Shown here piece after piece: positions 24,282-32,234 of a stretch of 64,000 bases of DNA (positions are counted from its first letter, which is position 1; each line of letters begins with the position of its first letter). The stretch lies in NCBI GenBank assembly GCA_035560555.1, contig DATMZF010000017.1, positions 30,638 to 94,637 on the forward strand, written 5' to 3'. The notes below the pieces were generated by a model. That model saw nothing but the letters and a program-made list of their open reading frames with translations, did not search any database and was not told where the DNA came from. This DNA is from UBA11090 sp035560555. GTDB taxonomy: Bacteria > Spirochaetota > Spirochaetia > Treponematales > Rectinemataceae. The translations under genes were made by a program, and so were the position numbers.

Positions 24282-24336
24282 TCGCCTCGTGACGCCCCAA
24301 GGCGACGATGTCCGGGGGTATTGACGTCGCGGCCTT

Positions 24337-24370
24337 GGGGGCGGGCCGGATCAAGATCCGGCCCGCCCCC
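24337..24370. repeat. 15-bp perfect inverted repeat between convergent genes
   Basis: Arms 24337-24351 and 24356-24370 are fully complementary with a 4-base loop (CAAG). It lies between the convergent ferredoxin and aminopeptidase genes. No T-run follows on either strand, so it resembles the other long hairpins in this window more than a classical terminator. Confidence 0.75.
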
Positions 24371-24393
24371 GCCGCACTCCAGATTTTCGCGCT

Positions 24394-25509
24394 TCACGTT
24401 AGGTTCTCGGGGTTGAGCCCCTCGAGTTCCGGAAGCGCGAACCTACCGTCCTTCCTCGCGAGCCTTCCATCCAGCCAGATTTCCCCGCCTCCCGCCGCTT
24501 CGTCCTGCTTGAGCACGAGGTCCCAGTGCAGGCTCGAGCGATTGCCGTTGAAACAGTCGTCGTAGGAATTTCCCGGCGTGATGTGCACCGAGCCGGCTAT
24601 CTTCTCGTCGAAAAGGGTATCCAGCAATGGCTGCGTGATGTAAGGGTTGATGCCGAAGGCGAATTCGCCGAGATAGCGCGCGCCTTCATCGATATCGAGC
24701 ATAGCGTTGACGCGTTTCGTGTCATTGGCCCGCGCGTCCACGATTTTCCCGTCCTTGAACTCGAATCTCACCTGCTCGAACTTGAAGCCATCTTTCTCGC
24801 TCGGGGTGTTGTAGCTCAGGATCCCATTGACCGAATCGCGCACGGGAGCCGTATAGACTTCCCCGTCGGGTATATTCATCGTCCCGTCGCACTTGATCGC
24901 TGGCAGTCCCTTGATCGAGAAGGCGAGATCAGTGCCCGGGCCAAGCACGCGAACCTTGTCCGTGTTCTCCAGGAGTTTCACGAGAGGATCCATCGCCTTC
25001 GACATTCTGGAGTAATCCATGGTGCAGACATCGAAGAAAAAATCCTCGAAAGCGGCTTCGCTCATGGCGGCGTTCTGGGCCATCGCCGGCGAGGGATAAC
25101 GGAGGACCACCCACCTCGTGTGCGGGACTCTCTGTTCGATATGCACTTTTTTCCAGATATACTTATTGTACAGATCCATCTTGTCAGCCGGGATATCCTT
25201 CCACGCGAAGGCATTCCGCAGGCTCGTGAAGCCTATGAAGGCGTCCATCTCCTTCATTCTCTCCAGCTCGAAGCGAGCCTGCAGGGCGAACTGCTCCTCG
25301 GCGCCGTTCAAAAAGAGCTCCCGCTCCACGGCCTTGTCGCGGAGCGCCACAAAGGCGAGTCCTCCCGCCTCGTGGACGGCGCCCACGAGAGCCTTGACGA
25401 ATTCCGGTTCAGCGTTCGTGTCCTGTATCAGCACCCTTTCGCCTTTTTTTACCTTCACCGAATAATTGACCAACAAATCGGCCAGTCTGCGTATCCTCGG
25501 ATCCACCAT
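24394..25509 (-). CDS. M29-family metallo-aminopeptidase (AmpS/PepS-like)
   Basis: A 371-residue cytoplasmic aminopeptidase with two metal ions. Family features are the N-terminal DLLVNYSVKVKKGERVLI, GPGTDLAFSI near residue 195, NIPDGEVYTAPV near 215 (metal Glu), GARYLGEFAFGIN near 280 and SSLHWDLV with the metal His and Asp near residue 335. Its length is slightly below the usual 400-410. GGAG precedes the ATG. It probably releases amino acids from peptides for fermentation. Confidence 0.9.
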   Translation of the reverse strand: MVDPRIRRLADLLVNYSVKVKKGERVLIQDTNAEPEFVKALVGAVHEAGGLAFVALRDKAVERELFLNGAEEQFALQARFELERMKEMDAFIGFTSLRNAFAWKDIPADKMDLYNKYIWKKVHIEQRVPHTRWVVLRYPSPAMAQNAAMSEAAFEDFFFDVCTMDYSRMSKAMDPLVKLLENTDKVRVLGPGTDLAFSIKGLPAIKCDGTMNIPDGEVYTAPVRDSVNGILSYNTPSEKDGFKFEQVRFEFKDGKIVDARANDTKRVNAMLDIDEGARYLGEFAFGINPYITQPLLDTLFDEKIAGSVHITPGNSYDDCFNGNRSSLHWDLVLKQDEAAGGGEIWLDGRLARKDGRFALPELEGLNPENLT

Positions 25510-25624
25510 TTTTCACGCTCCTATCCGCTATTTTTTCCCTTGAGCCCCTGAGCGCCGATAATTACGGCTTGCCCTCACGTCGGCCCCGGGCGCCTCGACA
25601 CTTTTTCACCTTTCCTTCATACTG

Positions 25625-25924
25625 ATGAACATGAGCGAAGAACTTCCATCCTGTTCCGGTCCCTTCGGGGGGATCCAGGTCGAATACCCCGTGCGCTTCG
25701 ATCTGCGCATAATCTACGGCGTGGCCGAAGCGGGCGATATCGCCGCCGCGCTCGAAGCCACGCTGAAGAGAATCGCCGTCCCCTGTTCCATAATCCAGAG
25801 AACCGTCAAGCCCGATGGCAAGTACGGCCGCATAGGAGCCAGGATAAGCGTCGATTCCAAGCGGACGATGGATAGGCTTTACGCCGAAGTGGCCAAGCTG
25901 CCGGGCGTCAAAACCGTCATCTGA
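25625..25924 (+). CDS. DUF493-family protein (YbeD-like)
   Basis: A 99-residue protein. The central part (YPVRFDLRIIYG near residue 20, then RISVDSKRTMDRLYAEV near 72 and PGVKTVI at the end) fits the small alpha/beta ferredoxin-like fold of DUF493, whose E. coli member YbeD is linked to lipoate metabolism. No firm function is known. The ribosome site is weak; an alternative start is the Met at 25631. It lies between convergent minus-strand genes. Confidence 0.65.
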   Translation: MNMSEELPSCSGPFGGIQVEYPVRFDLRIIYGVAEAGDIAAALEATLKRIAVPCSIIQRTVKPDGKYGRIGARISVDSKRTMDRLYAEVAKLPGVKTVI

Positions 25925-25956
25925 ACGCTTTCGCCGGCCGATCGGTCCTCCTCCCG

Positions 25957-28900
25957 TCACTTTAGCGTTCTTTCCGCCGCGGCCTCCGCCGCCCAGGCGT
26001 TCCTGACGATATAGTAGCTTTTTTTTGGTTTTTCCCGATAGGGAGGAGGCTCCTCCCAGCCCTTCCAATAATATGGATTCGCGGTATTCAGCTCTATCCC
26101 TCCCGATGTCCTTTTCAGCTTCTTGTCCCATGCTATCGCGTCGACGAGGAACCCATCAGTGGCGACGGTGTCGAGGGCATCTCTCTGGGGATTGAAGTAG
26201 CCCGTCCGGGGATCCTGCAGGACCTGGCGCGAAGAGGGATCGGTGACATTGATATAGGTCCAAGGCAGGCGCAGGGAGATTTTCGCTCCCTCTATGTTCC
26301 AGAGATTGCCCGCTTCGTCGAAGGGACCGCGGCGCAGCGCCGAAGCGTCGAACCTCTTCTCCGCGATGCTCCTGCCGTCCTTCGTCTTCACGGCTCCATT
26401 GACGAGCATGTCTATCCGCTCGTATTTTCCGTCCGAGGCGGCGACCGTGGCGAACCGCGACATGGCCGCGTTGTAGGAGGGTATGACGAGAAGATCGGCC
26501 TTGTTCGCCGCGGAAATCCGCAGGACAAATTCGAGCCCGGAAGAGGTTTTCAGACCTCCGACAGGCCACAGCGTCTGTCCCAGGTCCCGCCTGAGCGTAT
26601 CGAGCCCGACGAGGATTTCCTCGACCGCGAAATCGGGCGGACGCTTCAACGTCATGGCGATATTCAGATACGAGGCGTCGGCGGATACTTCCATCGAATC
26701 GATGATGCCCTTTCCCTTGTACACCAGATCGGGCTTTCCCGGAGGCAGCACCTCGTTCGCCATGAGGCCATAGTTTTGCTCGGGATCGACGGCGTTATGC
26801 CAGAGCACATGCCTGTCGTAGGGAATCATGAGCGTCTCGGTGGTCCAGGTTTTCTTCACCCACTCGTCCATCCATTCGAAGATGACCCCGCCCGCGTAGC
26901 CTTCTTTCTTGATCGCATTCATCATCCTCAGGATGCCTTTCCCGGCCGAGGCTTCGTCGATGCCGCCATGGTGCAGGCCATCGGGGGCGAGATGCGCGAT
27001 ACCGGAGCCGTTGGCCAGGCCGAACTCGGCCACGAGGGCGGGATAGCGCCTATGGCTCTCCATGAATTCCCTGAGATAACCGCCGTACCGAAGCGACCCC
27101 TCTTCATCCTCGTAGGAAGCATAGGCGACTTCGTTGTTCATGAAATCGGGATAATTAGGGTAAATATGATAGGCGCCGAAAAGCCCCGCCGTCATGGCGG
27201 GGGTTATCTCGAAGTGGTCTATCGTCACGCTCGCCCTGTCGTTTCCCTTTTTCTTCTTTCCGGTGACGGGATCCCATTCCGAGTCGTGCTCTTTCGGGTC
27301 CAGCGTGGGCCAGCTGACGAGGGCCACCGGATGCAGTTGGCCATATCGCGCGGCTTCGATCGAGGCCACCTCGTCCAGCGATTCGGCGAGCCACACTTCG
27401 GTAGGCGTCGCCATGGGGCCCGCCGCCACGTACTTCCCCGCGTATCTGGCGTTTTTATTGCGCGCGTCGGTTTCCATCACCTCTTCGCTCTCCAACTCGC
27501 GCCCTACGAGCCAACCCAGGAGCCATCTCGACACATCGGCGGTGTAAATTCCCCAGGCCCTCCCTCCGCGTTCCGGCACATTGGCGCGACCGTAGACGGC
27601 GTCTATGCCGTAATCGATCTCCTTGAGGAAACCCTCTCTGTATTCCGGGGCAAGATAATCGCCGTTGGGCGGATTTTCCTCGGGCCAGATTTCCTGAAGG
27701 AGATAGAGCGCCTTCTCGGGTGTTTCGGTGTTGTGCGCGTACAGCGCTTTATAGAACTCGGGCGGCGGGAGGGTGTAGATCCTTATGGTGTTGGCGTTCA
27801 TGGCGGAAATGCCGTCGAGCCAGCGCGCATAGGTGCTTAGCGTCTGGGGGAAATTGGTGAAATATTTCCCCGGCTCCGCCATGCCCATGTTGACGCCTCG
27901 CACGAAGAAATCTTTCCAGATCCCATACCTGTCGCGTTTCTGGAATCCATTTCCGAAGGCGCGCGCATTTACCCTCGGTTCCCCCTGTTCGTCGGGCATT
28001 CTCGCCCTCTTCGCCTTGGCTTCCTCGGCATCGCTCAGGATGGAGCGGACCAGCGGCACGTAGGCTTTCCAGAAAAAATAGGCGTTGCTGTCCACCGTAT
28101 CGTCGATGAGGAGCTTCTTCAGCCAGGCGATCCCCTTCATTCGGTAGGGGGTGGCGACGAAGTTGAGATCGGCGAAATCCCCGGCGAAGTACCAGCCCGT
28201 ATACTGCGGGTTTTCGTAGAGGAGAATGGCCGGGAACCTGGCGGGCAAGCCAAGGGCATCGAGCTTTGACATCCCGCTCGCCGTCAGGTCAAAATTGTAG
28301 TCGGCCACCGTCTCGAGGCCTTTATCGGGTATCGTCCATTCAAACCAATATCGATACGAAACTGGTTTTTTCGACTCCAGTTTTCCGGCCCAAGGCTCGC
28401 GGTAGGAAAACCTCAGGCCCGCGGGACCCATATCGTCCTTTTCGGTCAGCACCTCGACCCGATCCTCGTCCGATATGAGAATGACGCCGCGGCCAAAAAA
28501 CTCCCACCGCCTCTTGGTTTGGGCCGAATAGTTGGCGATGACCCAGGCAGGGACTTCTTTCCCCTCCGTGAGATCTTCGAAGTACTTGCCTATCCATCCT
28601 TTCCAGTGGACCCCGAGCAGGCTTCCCAGCGTAAGCCTGTCCTTGAGGTTGGTCGGGGAAGCGGCCGTATTGAATTCGGCGATGAAGGTGTTGCCAGACC
28701 CGAGATTTTTCCTGATCGTCTGGATATCCTGGGTATTCAGCGCGCCGTACAATTTGGGAGAGATGTCCCCCGACAGTTTTTTCTGCATGTAATCGTCTTT
28801 ATAGACGCCATAGGTATCGGTTATGTAGACGATGTCCGGTCTCGTCCCCTCCGAGGGAAGGGATACTCCCCGCCACTCGTTCTTGCCGTAGGGATAGAAG

Positions 28901-29172
28901 CCGAAATAGTCCGATTTTTCGTCGTAGAGCTGTCTTGAGCCCAGTTTCGCTATTTTTTCGTTTTTGAGCACCCAGAAAAATCCGGCATGTTCGCGGTAAT
29001 CGGGATAAGGCACGGTCTTGTCCACCGTCCAGATATTGAGTTCCCGAAAAGGCGCCAGCTGCCAGGCCAGGAAAGGAGCCAGAACGAGGAAGACCACTCC
29101 GAGCGTTATCGTCCCCATGAGGATGACTAAAATCACCATGACGGATCGTTGTTTCAGAATATCTGTCTTCAT
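25957..29172 (-). CDS. Large membrane-anchored glycoside hydrolase-like protein of an exopolysaccharide operon
   Basis: A 1071-residue protein with one N-terminal span (residues 10-35), so most of it is outside the inner membrane. The middle third resembles a glycosidase (beta/alpha)8 barrel: MNANTIRIYTLPPPEFY near residue 455, DVSRWLLGWLVGRELE near 550, VALVSWPTLDP near 625, YPALVAEFGLANGSG near 715 with a candidate nucleophile Glu, and IFEWMDEW near 765. The C-terminal part looks beta-rich. Its start overlaps the stop of the GT2 gene by ATGA. It may trim, modify or release the polymer made by that synthase. No precise GH family is assigned. Confidence 0.6.
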   Translation of the reverse strand: MKTDILKQRSVMVILVILMGTITLGVVFLVLAPFLAWQLAPFRELNIWTVDKTVPYPDYREHAGFFWVLKNEKIAKLGSRQLYDEKSDYFGFYPYGKNEWRGVSLPSEGTRPDIVYITDTYGVYKDDYMQKKLSGDISPKLYGALNTQDIQTIRKNLGSGNTFIAEFNTAASPTNLKDRLTLGSLLGVHWKGWIGKYFEDLTEGKEVPAWVIANYSAQTKRRWEFFGRGVILISDEDRVEVLTEKDDMGPAGLRFSYREPWAGKLESKKPVSYRYWFEWTIPDKGLETVADYNFDLTASGMSKLDALGLPARFPAILLYENPQYTGWYFAGDFADLNFVATPYRMKGIAWLKKLLIDDTVDSNAYFFWKAYVPLVRSILSDAEEAKAKRARMPDEQGEPRVNARAFGNGFQKRDRYGIWKDFFVRGVNMGMAEPGKYFTNFPQTLSTYARWLDGISAMNANTIRIYTLPPPEFYKALYAHNTETPEKALYLLQEIWPEENPPNGDYLAPEYREGFLKEIDYGIDAVYGRANVPERGGRAWGIYTADVSRWLLGWLVGRELESEEVMETDARNKNARYAGKYVAAGPMATPTEVWLAESLDEVASIEAARYGQLHPVALVSWPTLDPKEHDSEWDPVTGKKKKGNDRASVTIDHFEITPAMTAGLFGAYHIYPNYPDFMNNEVAYASYEDEEGSLRYGGYLREFMESHRRYPALVAEFGLANGSGIAHLAPDGLHHGGIDEASAGKGILRMMNAIKKEGYAGGVIFEWMDEWVKKTWTTETLMIPYDRHVLWHNAVDPEQNYGLMANEVLPPGKPDLVYKGKGIIDSMEVSADASYLNIAMTLKRPPDFAVEEILVGLDTLRRDLGQTLWPVGGLKTSSGLEFVLRISAANKADLLVIPSYNAAMSRFATVAASDGKYERIDMLVNGAVKTKDGRSIAEKRFDASALRRGPFDEAGNLWNIEGAKISLRLPWTYINVTDPSSRQVLQDPRTGYFNPQRDALDTVATDGFLVDAIAWDKKLKRTSGGIELNTANPYYWKGWEEPPPYREKPKKSYYIVRNAWAAEAAAERTLK

Positions 29173-32100
29173 TTCTTATCCTTGCCAGGCTGGCTGCCCG
29201 CCTTCCCTTGGGGCGCGGCGGAAGAGGAAAAACCCTTTCTTTCCATCTTCCCCCAGCCTTTCGGTTTTTTCATCGCGCTGAAGAAACCGAACACCCGCCA
29301 CATCGAGAACAGCTGTCTGGGGCCGAAGTTTTCTATGAAGGCGACGGCGAGCATTTTCAGGGTGTCCGCGTAGTTGAAATAGTATATCTGCCGCTCCGCT
29401 ATCAGCACGGAAGCCATCGAAATGAGAATCCCCATGAAAATGGTCGATATGAAAAGAAGAATGGCGAGCTTGGCGCTTATCAAGCCGAAAAGCGCCGCCA
29501 GGCCGACCATGAGGTAGCCTTGGATTTCGAATAGCGGACCGACCATCTCGAAGATGAGGAAGTACGGCATTCCCAATAGCCCCATCTTTCCATAGGCGGG
29601 ATTGAACAGCAGCTTTCGATGGAAATACATGATGTCGATGAGTCCTCTATGCCACCTGTCCCTCTGGCGTTTCAGGACGTTCATGGTTTCCGGGACTTCC
29701 GTCCAGCAGTTGGCGTTGTAGGCATAGCTTATGCGGTATTTCTGCTTTTTTTCGCGCATGAGGCGGGCTATCCTCACCACCAGCTCCATGTCTTCTCCCA
29801 CCGTATCCTTTCCGTAGCGCTCGTTGCTGGTGAGGTAGCCGCCGATGCTGATGACGCGCTCCTTGCGGAAGAGCCCGAACGCGCCCGATATTATGAGCAA
29901 GGAATTGATCTGCGCCCAGCCGAGGCGCCCACACATGAAGGCGCGCAGGTATTCTATCGTCTGCAGCTTGGCCAGGTTGTTGGACGGAAGCGCTATATGG
30001 GTCAGCTTTCCCCGATCCACGCCGCATCCGTTGATGGGGAATACGTTGCCGCCCATCGCGGGAGTTTCCACGCCGTAATCGAGGGTGAGGGCGGCTACTT
30101 TCAGCAGCGAGTCGGGTTCGAGCAGCGAGTCGGCATCGATGCCGCAGAAATATTCCTTGGAGGCTATGTTGATGCCAGCGTTGAGAGAATCGGCTTTCCC
30201 GCCGTTCTCTTTATCCACCACGACGAGGCGGGGATAGAGCGGGCTCATGTAGATTCCCCGCACGGAAGCCGTCTTGAGCCGCTGTTCGTAATAGTGGTCG
30301 GTCCGTTTGAGGTTGTAATGCGAAATCAGCGTATTCAGGGTGTCATCGCGCGATCCATCGTTGACGATGACCAGCTGGTAGTCGGGATACTTCAGGTTGA
30401 GAAGGGAGTTAGCGCTCTCGAGAATCGTCTTCTCCTCGTTGAACGCGGGCGCGATGATCGACACCGAAGGAAGTATCCTGGGTTTGAACAGGAAGGACAT
30501 AGTCTTGAGGTTCCAGAGCCTCGTCGAAGATTTCACCTTCACCACCGAAAGTAGCAGAAGGACGATATAGATCGCATTGACCGACATCGAGTACCAGGCG
30601 AAGTTGTAGTTGAAATCCACCAGGTATGTCTTTATCTGGACAAGAGGAGGGACGGAGCGTATCTGGTCGCCATGCCGCAGGGCATAGAGGGCGGGGAAAA
30701 AAAGCAGCGCGAAGACGATGATGGCGTACAGGTTTCTGACCATTTTCCAGTCGCGCTTTTCCTCGCGCTTTCTTGCGGGAGGAACGATTTTCAGGAAACC
30801 GCATTTCTCGACGAGGCGGTCGGGCAGATAGAGCCCGCATTCCGCTTTCAGCCTTTCGTTGCCGCTGGCCGCTTCGCGGAGAATGCCGATGACGGCTTCC
30901 TCCAGCTCTTCATCCTTGTTGAGCTTCAGGAATTCGATGATTTCGGAAACCTTGCCCAGGCCGATGATTTCCCGGATCAGTCTGGCCGAGCTGTCTTTTT
31001 CCTTCCCCGAAAGCTTGGTTATGAAATACTCTATCCTTCCGGCCAAGATTTCGGCCAGGCTCTTGCGCATTCCTTCATCCGCCGTCTCGTTGAAGGCCTG
31101 GGCTACCGCGGGAATAAAGCGCGGATGCGCTACAAGAATGCGCGAAAGGCCAATTTTCGCGGAAAGCAGCGTCTGTTCGTCTCCCAGATAACGCAGAAGC
31201 TTTTCGAGGCTTTCCATCCTGTTTCCCGAACCGAGGGAGCGCACGGCGATGGCGCGGACATCCTTGTCGCCGTACTCGAGAAATTCCGTGGAATCCAGGA
31301 TATCGCCGTAATATTTTTCGATGCATTCGGCGGCCTTCAGCATGAGTCTATGGCAGTTGCCCGCGGGATTCTGGCTGGTGACGAGGAGGCTGTAGCGTCT
31401 GCAGCAGAAATCGGGCGATACGCGGCCCTTGTATCTACAGTGCCGCCGCGTATCGTCCACAACCGTTTGGCCGTATCGGCAATAGAAACAGCTTTTATCG
31501 ACGCAGCATTCGGCCAAGGTGGAGAGCCTCTCGATCTCCGCCCGCCCCCCCGAAAGCGTGGCGATGAGATACTCCTTGAGTTCCTCGGCGGTGTACGAGA
31601 GGGATATATCCAGGAAGAGCTCGATGATCTCGCTTTCCTCCCGCCAGAAATAGCCGCGGAGGTATTCGAAAGCCTCGGGGCCGAAGGAAGCGATGAGGAG
31701 ATTCACTTTATCCCTATACCAGCGATGAGCGCCGATCAGGCTCTGGACGAGCGCGCTCAATGATCGCGGATCCTTGATTTCGGCCAACGCGTTCGCGATG
31801 AACAGTTTGACGGGAAAATCCTTCTCGTCGACGAGAGCCTGTTCGAGCGTCCTGCGGGCATCTTCATTGCGGATCAAAGCCAGGCCCAGGGAAGCCTCCA
31901 TTCTCTCGTACCGACTTCGATACCTGATTCTTCTCTTTAGAACCGCTTCCAGTCTTTCGGATTTCGCGAGATTGAGGATTCTGAGATGCTCGTGCTCGGG
32001 AAGCAGGATGGACTGCTTCAGGCGCAAATAATTATCGAAAAGCCTGCCCACTTTTTTCTTGTCCCACTTTGTGTCGGTTTCGAAAAGATGGGTGAGCCCG

Positions 32101-32234
32101 GCGATTTCCCTCTGCCGTCGCTCATCGGAGAGCGCGAGCTTGGATTTGTTGAAGAGCGTACGCAGGATGATGATCAGATCGAGCCATACCAGCAGGATGA
32201 CGCCGAGCAGAATGAACTCGATCTCGAGGTTCAT
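29169..32234 (-). CDS. HEAT-repeat fused GT2 processive glycosyltransferase
   Basis: A 1021-residue inner-membrane synthase. It has an N-terminal span (residues 5-27), helical HEAT-type repeats about 90-470, two spans near 515-590, a GT2 domain from about 593 (SIIAPAFNEEKT) and four C-terminal spans. GT2 residues are present: VNDGS, DADS near 698, GEDMEL near 813 and QRDRW near 858 (QxxRW, typical of cellulose, chitin and poly-GlcNAc synthases). Residues 241-285 hold a Cys-rich cluster (CCVDKSCFYC, then CRYKG and CC) that may bind metal. ATGA overlaps join it to both neighbours. Polymer identity is unknown. Confidence 0.85.
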   Translation of the reverse strand: MNLEIEFILLGVILLVWLDLIIILRTLFNKSKLALSDERRQREIAGLTHLFETDTKWDKKKVGRLFDNYLRLKQSILLPEHEHLRILNLAKSERLEAVLKRRIRYRSRYERMEASLGLALIRNEDARRTLEQALVDEKDFPVKLFIANALAEIKDPRSLSALVQSLIGAHRWYRDKVNLLIASFGPEAFEYLRGYFWREESEIIELFLDISLSYTAEELKEYLIATLSGGRAEIERLSTLAECCVDKSCFYCRYGQTVVDDTRRHCRYKGRVSPDFCCRRYSLLVTSQNPAGNCHRLMLKAAECIEKYYGDILDSTEFLEYGDKDVRAIAVRSLGSGNRMESLEKLLRYLGDEQTLLSAKIGLSRILVAHPRFIPAVAQAFNETADEGMRKSLAEILAGRIEYFITKLSGKEKDSSARLIREIIGLGKVSEIIEFLKLNKDEELEEAVIGILREAASGNERLKAECGLYLPDRLVEKCGFLKIVPPARKREEKRDWKMVRNLYAIIVFALLFFPALYALRHGDQIRSVPPLVQIKTYLVDFNYNFAWYSMSVNAIYIVLLLLSVVKVKSSTRLWNLKTMSFLFKPRILPSVSIIAPAFNEEKTILESANSLLNLKYPDYQLVIVNDGSRDDTLNTLISHYNLKRTDHYYEQRLKTASVRGIYMSPLYPRLVVVDKENGGKADSLNAGINIASKEYFCGIDADSLLEPDSLLKVAALTLDYGVETPAMGGNVFPINGCGVDRGKLTHIALPSNNLAKLQTIEYLRAFMCGRLGWAQINSLLIISGAFGLFRKERVISIGGYLTSNERYGKDTVGEDMELVVRIARLMREKKQKYRISYAYNANCWTEVPETMNVLKRQRDRWHRGLIDIMYFHRKLLFNPAYGKMGLLGMPYFLIFEMVGPLFEIQGYLMVGLAALFGLISAKLAILLFISTIFMGILISMASVLIAERQIYYFNYADTLKMLAVAFIENFGPRQLFSMWRVFGFFSAMKKPKGWGKMERKGFSSSAAPQGKAGSQPGKDKK

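Noticed and set aside
29619..30554. 311-codon plus-strand frame opposite the GT2 gene
   Set aside because: Antisense shadow of the GT2 domain, whose catalytic motifs are intact.
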